Shown one piece after another: positions 58,691-64,000 of a DNA stretch of 64,000 bases; position 1 is the first letter of the stretch; each line of letters starts with the position of its first letter. The DNA is taken from assembly GCA_944990035.1 (NCBI GenBank), contig CALYLX010000136.1, forward strand, positions 930,001-994,000. The letters are read 5' to 3'. A model generated the notes under the pieces. That model searched no databases. It saw nothing but the letters and a program-made list of their open reading frames with translations, and was not told the origin of the DNA. Source of the DNA: Clitopilus passeckerianus (lineage: Eukaryota > Basidiomycota > Agaricomycetes > Agaricales > Entolomataceae). The translations under genes were made by a program, and so were the position numbers.

Positions 58691-60784
58691 ATGGTCCTTC
58701 CTCATCATACTCCCTATGTTACTCCCCAAATTCTCCACAGACACTACGCTCAATCCTTCGATTCCGACCCATCGGGATCCTGTAAGCGATCCAATCCTCT
58801 TCAATCTGACCTGTCGTCGCTAATAGACTATAATATAGTGATTGGGAAGGATCTCGAGTACTTCTCTCAAGCTGGCTTTGATATGGATAAGATCTACATT
58901 AAGCGCAACGCTCCAGTTGCCCAGCTCTATGAAGATGCTATCCGAAACGAAGGCGCTGTCCTCTCATCTTCTGGTGCCTTGATCAACTTCTCCGGCAAGA
59001 AGACCGGACGAAGCCCAAAGGACAAGCGTATCGTCTATGAAGAGACCAGCAAGGACAACATCTGGTGGGGTTCCGTCAACATCAAGATGGACGAACGTAA
59101 GCTTTTCAGCCACAAAAGCTGAAGAACCCCACTCAGTGTATCTTTTATTCCCTTTGTAGATACTTTTGAAATTAACCGCGAACGTGCCATCGATTACCTG
59201 AACACCAGGGAAAACGTCTACGTTTTCGATGGTTACGCAGGAGTATGTTCCTTTACTCGTTTCGCCCTGTACTCTTCACTCATTTACTCTGACAGTGGGA
59301 TCCAAAATATAGAATCAAGGTTCGGGTCATCTGCGCTCGTGCCTACCATGCTCTCTTTATGGTACGTCATTTCCAGTATTTCCTTTTTTGGGAATTTTGC
59401 TCAGATTATCATCGGCAGCACAACATGCTTATCCGCCCGACGGAAGAGCAATTGGCCGAGTTTGGCGAGCCAGACTTCATCATCTACAATGCCGGCCAGT
59501 TCCCCGCCAATCGCTTCACCAAGGGCATGAGCTCTACCACTTCCGTGGAAATCAACTTCAAACGTATGGAGATGGTTATCCTTGGAACTGAGTATGCTGG
59601 TGAGATGAAGAAGGGTGTTTTCTCTGTGATGGTGAGATTTTTTCTCTCCATAAATGTATCTTGACATTGGCTCACTCCGGTTTGGCATATCTTAGCACTA
59701 CCTCCAACCGGTCAAGTTTGGCCAACTTTCTCTTCACTCATCTGCCAATGTCGGTATTGAAAATAACGATGTTACTCTGTTCTTCGGTCTCTCCGGTACC
59801 GGAAAGACGACCCTCTCAGCAGATCCTAAACGTAACCTCATCGGTGATGATGAGCACGTCTGGTCAGACACTGGTGTCTTCAACATCGAAGGTGGATGTT
59901 ACGCCAAGTGCATCAACCTCTCCGCTGAGAAGGAACCCGATATTTTCAACGCCATTAAGTTCGGCAGCATCCTTGAGAACGTCGTCTACAACCCCGCCAC
60001 CCGCATTCCCGACTATGACGATGTCAGCATCACCGAAAACACTCGCTGTGCCTACCCCATCGAGCACATCCCCAATGCTCAGATTCCTTGCGTGGTTGAT
60101 CGCCAACCTTCCAACATCATCATGTTGACTTGCGATGCCTTCGGCGTCCTGCCCCCTGTCAGCAAGTTGACTCCCGAGCAGGCTAGCTACCACTTCTTGG
60201 CCGGCTATACCTCGTGAGTTTGTCTACTTTGTGCTCTCCGATCCATCACTGATCCCTCCTTCAGGAAAACTCCAGGAACTGAGGACGGTGTTCTGGAGCC
60301 CATCCCTACCTTCTCTACCTGCTACAGTGCTCCTTTCATTGTCCTTCACGTAAGTGTCTTTCATTTTCTTTCATTTTACCTTCGTTGCTAACGTTGCCCT
60401 CAGCCTGGACGCTATGCAGACATGCTTGCAGAACGTATGTCCAAGCACAATGTTGACTGCTGGCTCATCAACACTGGCTGGACCGGCGGCAAGTTCGGCA
60501 CTGGCAAGCGCTGCCCCCTCAAATATACCCGTCGCATCGTCGACGCCGTTCACTCTGGTGAACTTGCCAAGGCTGAGTATGAGACATTCGGCACATTCGG
60601 CCTCCAGGTTCCCACCGCCCTCGAAGGTGTTCCCAGGGAACTCCTCAATCCCTCGTTGGCTTGGGCTGACAAGGCTGCTTTCGACAAGGAGGTTCGTAAG
60701 TTGGCTGTCATGTTCCAGCGCGCCTTCGCCTTGTACGAGAGCGATGTTGCTGAGAAGGTTAGGTTGGCTGGACCTCAGATCTAA
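58691..60784 (+). CDS. PCK1: Phosphoenolpyruvate carboxykinase (ATP)
   Basis: Converts oxaloacetate and ATP to phosphoenolpyruvate, the committed step of gluconeogenesis, in the cytosol. Start [20 protein letters not shown]. Motifs: [33 protein letters not shown], the substrate-binding [26 protein letters not shown]; the kinase-1a P-loop [16 protein letters not shown]; the kinase-2 metal site [31 protein letters not shown]; and [20 protein letters not shown]. Five or six short introns in the 5' two-thirds, none in the last exon. It ends [11 protein letters not shown] at 60782-60784. Codons show the strong C-ending bias (ATC, GTC, CTC, AAC) expected of a highly expressed gene. Complete and without defects. 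Confidence 0.96.
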
Positions 60785-60929
60785 GGGGGGTTTGTATTGT
60801 TTCTTTGCATACACTGGAATAAGGCTACAAGGACTTAATGCGTGATAAAAAGAATGTACACGATTGTCTTGTATGTATGATTATTAAAACACCATAGAAA
60901 TTATTTCTCCTTCGAATACAACTAATTCA

Positions 60930-62044
60930 ATGGCACTGCCACTCTTGCCTTTCGTCCTGAACATCCTTGAACACGTCTGCAATGCCAGCTCCCCCTGTGT
61001 ACAATGCTCACGCAACGATAGCGGCCCAAAGAATTTTCTGCTATCCTGCAAGGGCTGCTCCAGGTGCTGGCATCATCGTACGTGAAAGCCCAGTCGCCTC
61101 CGGCTCTGGACTCCCAGCCCATCTGACCTCTGGTTTCAGGATGTCACATACCAGAGGTCTCCGACGCTGAACTCATCGCCCGCATTCGAGCTTTCAACGT
61201 CGGCGATATACAGAATGGGATACACGCGTGGATGTGCCGAAGATGCAGCAAGAGGGCTGATAAGAACAAACCAAAAGCTGGAGCAGAGACTGCACCTATG
61301 CCAGTTCCCGAAGGCACGCTGATACCCATTTCCTCTGGAGGTTCAGTGGCGTCCAAAGGCGGAAATAATGATTGGACAGAAGAGCCGTCCAGCTCGAGCG
61401 TAGAGGTTGTCGCTAGCTATGTGAAGAAACCTTCCGTCACGAGGAATCCTCAAGGAGAGGAGTCGAGTATATCGACAAGCTCGAGCCACCATGACGATCG
61501 TGGTAGCAATAGCGCCAGTGCTCCACAGTCTATCGTGACCCGGTCCTTTCTTCGAGCCAAGGTCAACCAGATTTCAGCACCTCTGCCTCAGGTTCAGCCA
61601 CAGGAGGAGCAAGATGATGATTCTATCGTCCTATTGCCAACTCCTCCTCGTCAAAGCCCTCCAGTGCCACCCCAAGTAAACTTTCAACCCTCTCCATCCC
61701 CTGCTGACATCGGAGATATGTATGCCTCTCCAATTATACCACCCACGGAGCTTGCTGCTCCGGTTGCTCCTGCACAAACGCCTGCAGGATCCGAACCAGT
61801 CGCTACGATTCGATCACTCTCAGAATATGATTTGGCTCCGAACTGGATGCGCAAGTATGTCGAGCAGATGGACGAGCCAGATGCATGGCAGAGGTGTCTA
61901 GAAAGGAGAGAGCTACAGCAGACTCAGTGTCCGCGGAAGCCTAGAAAAGCACTTGCAAAGCGTTTAGCCAGGCTTGGAATGTATAAGGAAGTGTACTTTT
62001 CCACAGATGTGTTTCATGCACAAAATCCAGGCATTGTTTCGTAG
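60930..62044 (+). CDS. PHD-type zinc-finger protein, otherwise unknown
   Basis: Start MALPLLPFVLNILEHVCNAS at 60930. A C4HC3-like zinc finger spans the only intron: CVQCSRNDSGPKNFLLSCKG, CSRCWHHR + CHIPEVSDAELIARIRAFNV, and AWMCRRCSKRAD; spacing and the W before the last C-x2-C fit a PHD finger, which commonly reads histone H3 tails. The following 220 residues are disordered, rich in Ser, Pro and Gln, with an acidic/hydrophobic patch (EEQDDDSIVLLPTPP) like a SUMO-interacting motif. The C-terminal 80 residues look folded and helical (YDLAPNWMRKYVEQMDEPDA, ALAKRLARLGMYKEVYFST) but match no domain I know. It follows PCK1 on the same strand, 146 bp from its stop. Confidence 0.78.
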
Positions 62045-62364
62045 GGGGTTTAGATCATTCGACTTTACTTCGCCTCTATGCTTGGGCTGCTCAGACTCCA
62101 TGCATACTCGCTCAGCCCATTCGGATTACTTTCAGAGCTGTTCTGAACTTCCCCAACGTTGTTTAGCTACGTTCAGTCCTCGTCTCTTCAGATTTCGTTC
62201 AAAGTTGTTCTGCCTTTTTTAGACTGTAGAATAGATTTGGTTTAGTCCAGCAAACCTTTCCTTTAGCCCGCTACCCACCACTCCAATTTGATTGCCTGTG
62301 TAAGTGTCCCGGCGTCTTTGGCGATGCAGGTGTTCTAATCGCACATGCAGAGTTTAACGCTCCT
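62045..62364. other. Intergenic, nothing seen
   Basis: 320 bp, T-rich and pyrimidine-rich, downstream of the PHD gene. Likely its 3' untranslated region; no gene supported. Confidence 0.4.
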
Positions 62365-62829
62365 ATGGGTAGTTTTGACATTTGTTTGGCGTGCCAGGTC
62401 AGGCGGCGAATGACTTCCAACGACCCGCCTGACGAGTTTTTTCCTGACCCAGACCCATCGCTCGACCACATCGATCCTGCCATTCCTACCTCTCATCGTG
62501 GTGACGAAAATCCTGCCGTTTCTGATGTCGAATGTGGATACCTCAACCACCTCTATCTCGCCGCTGAGGCCATCCAAATGAGTTTTATAATGACTGGCAT
62601 TTGCCCAATCCTCCATCTCGCCCCTGTCACTAAAGAGTTGAGTGAGGCCCTCATCACTAGCCAGTATCCCCCCACTCGAGTCTTGCGGTCTGTGACCAGA
62701 GCAGACCACATACGTCCAATTACCGCTGGGATGGCGAACACGGAGTACCGGGCGCTCGCTCCGAACCGCTTCTTCACTTTCAAGACACTTGCAAAAAGCC
62801 ATTGGATGCGCATCCCGGGGGATGTATGA
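62365..62829 (+). CDS. Hypothetical small protein (strand uncertain)
   Basis: An intronless frame of 154 codons, MGSFDICLACQVRRRMTSND to KSHWMRIPGDV, with codon choice like its neighbours (mostly C or T at third positions). No domain recognised. A reading frame of similar length lies on the opposite strand over the same bases (62802-62335), beginning MAFCKCLESEEAVRSERPVL, also with acceptable codons, so only one is likely real. The plus frame is preferred slightly for its codon pattern; a spliced gene using only part of either is possible. Confidence 0.35.
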   Translation: MGSFDICLACQVRRRMTSNDPPDEFFPDPDPSLDHIDPAIPTSHRGDENPAVSDVECGYLNHLYLAAEAIQMSFIMTGICPILHLAPVTKELSEALITSQYPPTRVLRSVTRADHIRPITAGMANTEYRALAPNRFFTFKTLAKSHWMRIPGDV

Positions 62830-62993
62830 CTCAGACTTGGCGAGAGGCCAATAGGGATTGCTTGCATATCGCTCAGTATGTTGGACAGATCAGGCAGCGG
62901 TTGAGGATATGATTGATTTGTTGTGCACGATAGTGAAGAGAAGTTACTTTCGTAGTAGTTCTACAAATATAAAGATTATACATCATTTCTAGT

Positions 62994-64000
62994 TTATAGC
63001 TCGTCGTCTGGGCGGTCCCATCCGTTATCCTCAGATTCGGCGGGTTCATCGTGAGGTACCTGCCCTGTTGTGAGACCAGGTACAATGTCGTCCAAAGAGA
63101 CCTTCAGCTCTGTATGAGAGTGTCAGCTTTATTCCAGACTGCAAATGCGAATTTATCGCTTACCCGCCAACCTTTCCTCAATATCCTCCAACGAGGCAGA
63201 AGATCCCTCTTCATCGATCCATTCACCAGCCTCCTTGAGAATCTTCAAGACGGAGGTCTTATCCTCTTTCTGAGTTTCTCTCCAAGACCATTAGAATCTG
63301 TCACCTGGTTCTTGAGCCCATAGACGAAGTTGGAGAGTTGGTTAAAGGTCTCTGCGCGTTTCCGGTACGCCTCGTCGTCCGTGGCAAATTGCTCAGCTTC
63401 ATCGACCATTCTCTGAATTTCATCTGGCGAGAGGCGATTACGGTCGTTGGTGATCTTGATGGATTCAGATTTGCCGCTGTAATACAATCCTATGAGTCTC
63501 ATGCTCTTAGAAGGAAGATGAGTTGGGTGGGACTTACGTGCCCTTATCGGAAGCGGATATGGTCATGATACCATCTTGGTCGACCTCGAAGGTGACTTCA
63601 ATCTGAGGAACTCCGCGAGGCGCAGGTGGGATGCCAGTCAATTCGAACTTGCCCAGGAGGTTATTGTGCTTAGTTTGTGACCGTTCTCCTTCGTAAACCT
63701 GTATCAGAACGGTGTTCTGATTATCTGTGGAGGTCGAGAAGCTGGATTGTTGTGGTTAATAACTAGCCTAAACTCCCGGTCTCGACAAAGGACTTACATC
63801 TGGCTCTTCTTCGTCGGGATAACGGTATTCCTCTTGATGATGGGAGTGAAAACACCGCCGTTGGTCTCGATACCGAGAGAGAGCGCGGCCACGTCAATGA
63901 GAGTCGGGGCGTCAGATTTGGGAACCACGCCGGAGAGGACGCCAGCTTGAACAGCCGCGCCGTAGGCGACAGCCTCGTCAGGATTAATACCTTTTGAAGG
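62994..64000 (-). CDS. Hsp70 chaperone ending in DDEL, probably ER-luminal; 5' end outside window
   Basis: Only the C-terminal half is present. It includes the end of the ATPase domain ([20 protein letters not shown]), the linker-side strand ([20 protein letters not shown]), the substrate-binding domain ([40 protein letters not shown]) and the helical lid ([20 protein letters not shown]). Four introns; stop at 62994-62996. The last residues [10 protein letters not shown] form a DDEL tail, a variant of the H/K-DEL retrieval signal, so residence in the ER is likely. The segment [20 protein letters not shown] differs from the usual BiP sequence around VLLDVNPL, and the C-terminus is shorter and not glycine-rich, so it may be a divergent BiP or a second ER Hsp70 rather than Kar2 itself. 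Confidence 0.88.

Noticed and set aside
59661..60128. Open frame of 155 codons (+) inside PCK1
   Set aside because: Ser/Thr/Pro-rich product in the wrong frame; the PCK1 frame over these bases carries the kinase motifs.
1..64000. tRNA genes, CRISPR arrays, transposons, secondary-metabolite cluster
   Set aside because: No tRNA B-box with matching arms, no spaced direct repeats, no transposase or reverse-transcriptase motifs, and the lone P450 has no biosynthetic partners nearby.

Overview
The window looks like nuclear DNA of a filamentous basidiomycete, most likely an agaricomycete. Genes are dense (about one per 2 kb, on both strands) and broken by many short introns of roughly 45-70 bp with GTRNGT-like donors. 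Two membrane-protein families much expanded in these fungi are present (a DUF6533 protein and a Git3-like seven-helix receptor), beside fungal-only parts such as the DASH subunit Dad2, Zn2Cys6 regulators and Vts1. I see no rRNA, tRNA, CRISPR array or recognisable transposon. Gene spans below run from start to stop codon and include introns; splice sites were read by eye.

Layout. 1-8.7 kb: 3' part of an M19 dipeptidase (+), a single-pass membrane protein (+), a UCH37 deubiquitinase (-) divergent from Mediator subunit 31 (+), an SLC35C2-like transporter (+), and a Zn2Cys6 regulator (+). 8.7-14.1 kb: a gene-poor kilobase, a DUF6533 membrane protein (+) and a 7TM receptor (+). 14.1-20.1 kb: a DUF218 membrane protein, a C2H2 plus Zn2Cys6 regulator and a HAD-family HDHD5/CECR5 protein (all -). 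20.1-27.1 kb: an O-fucosyltransferase-like type II membrane protein, a Vts1-like SAM protein and a WW-MyTH4-RhoGAP protein (all +). 27.4-33.0 kb: Mtf2-like mitochondrial protein, cytochrome P450, BTB protein (all -). 33.1-43.3 kb: DMAC1-like (+), enoyl-CoA hydratase (-), YCII protein (-), RING protein (+), Mediator 12 (-), Dad2 (+). 43.3-50.7 kb: CSC1/TMEM63 channel (-) and SCY1-like pseudokinase (-). 50.9-64 kb: Mediator 14 (+), SLX1 nuclease with AT-hooks (-), GNAT acetyltransferase (-), ATP-type PEP carboxykinase (+), PHD-finger protein (+), an ambiguous small ORF pair, and the 3' part of an Hsp70 ending in DDEL (-).

There is no metabolic cluster. Most genes are conserved housekeeping functions. 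Points of note are three Mediator subunits (MED31, MED12, MED14) within 52 kb, an SLX1 nuclease with three AT-hooks, a 15-nt microexon carrying a catalytic motif in HDHD5, a 32-nt candidate intron in DAD2, and four genes that each need a one-base correction, two of them in runs of four to six C and one at a CCC/GGG triplet. That last pattern points to sequence errors rather than biology, but should be checked. I found no convincing undescribed multi-gene system.
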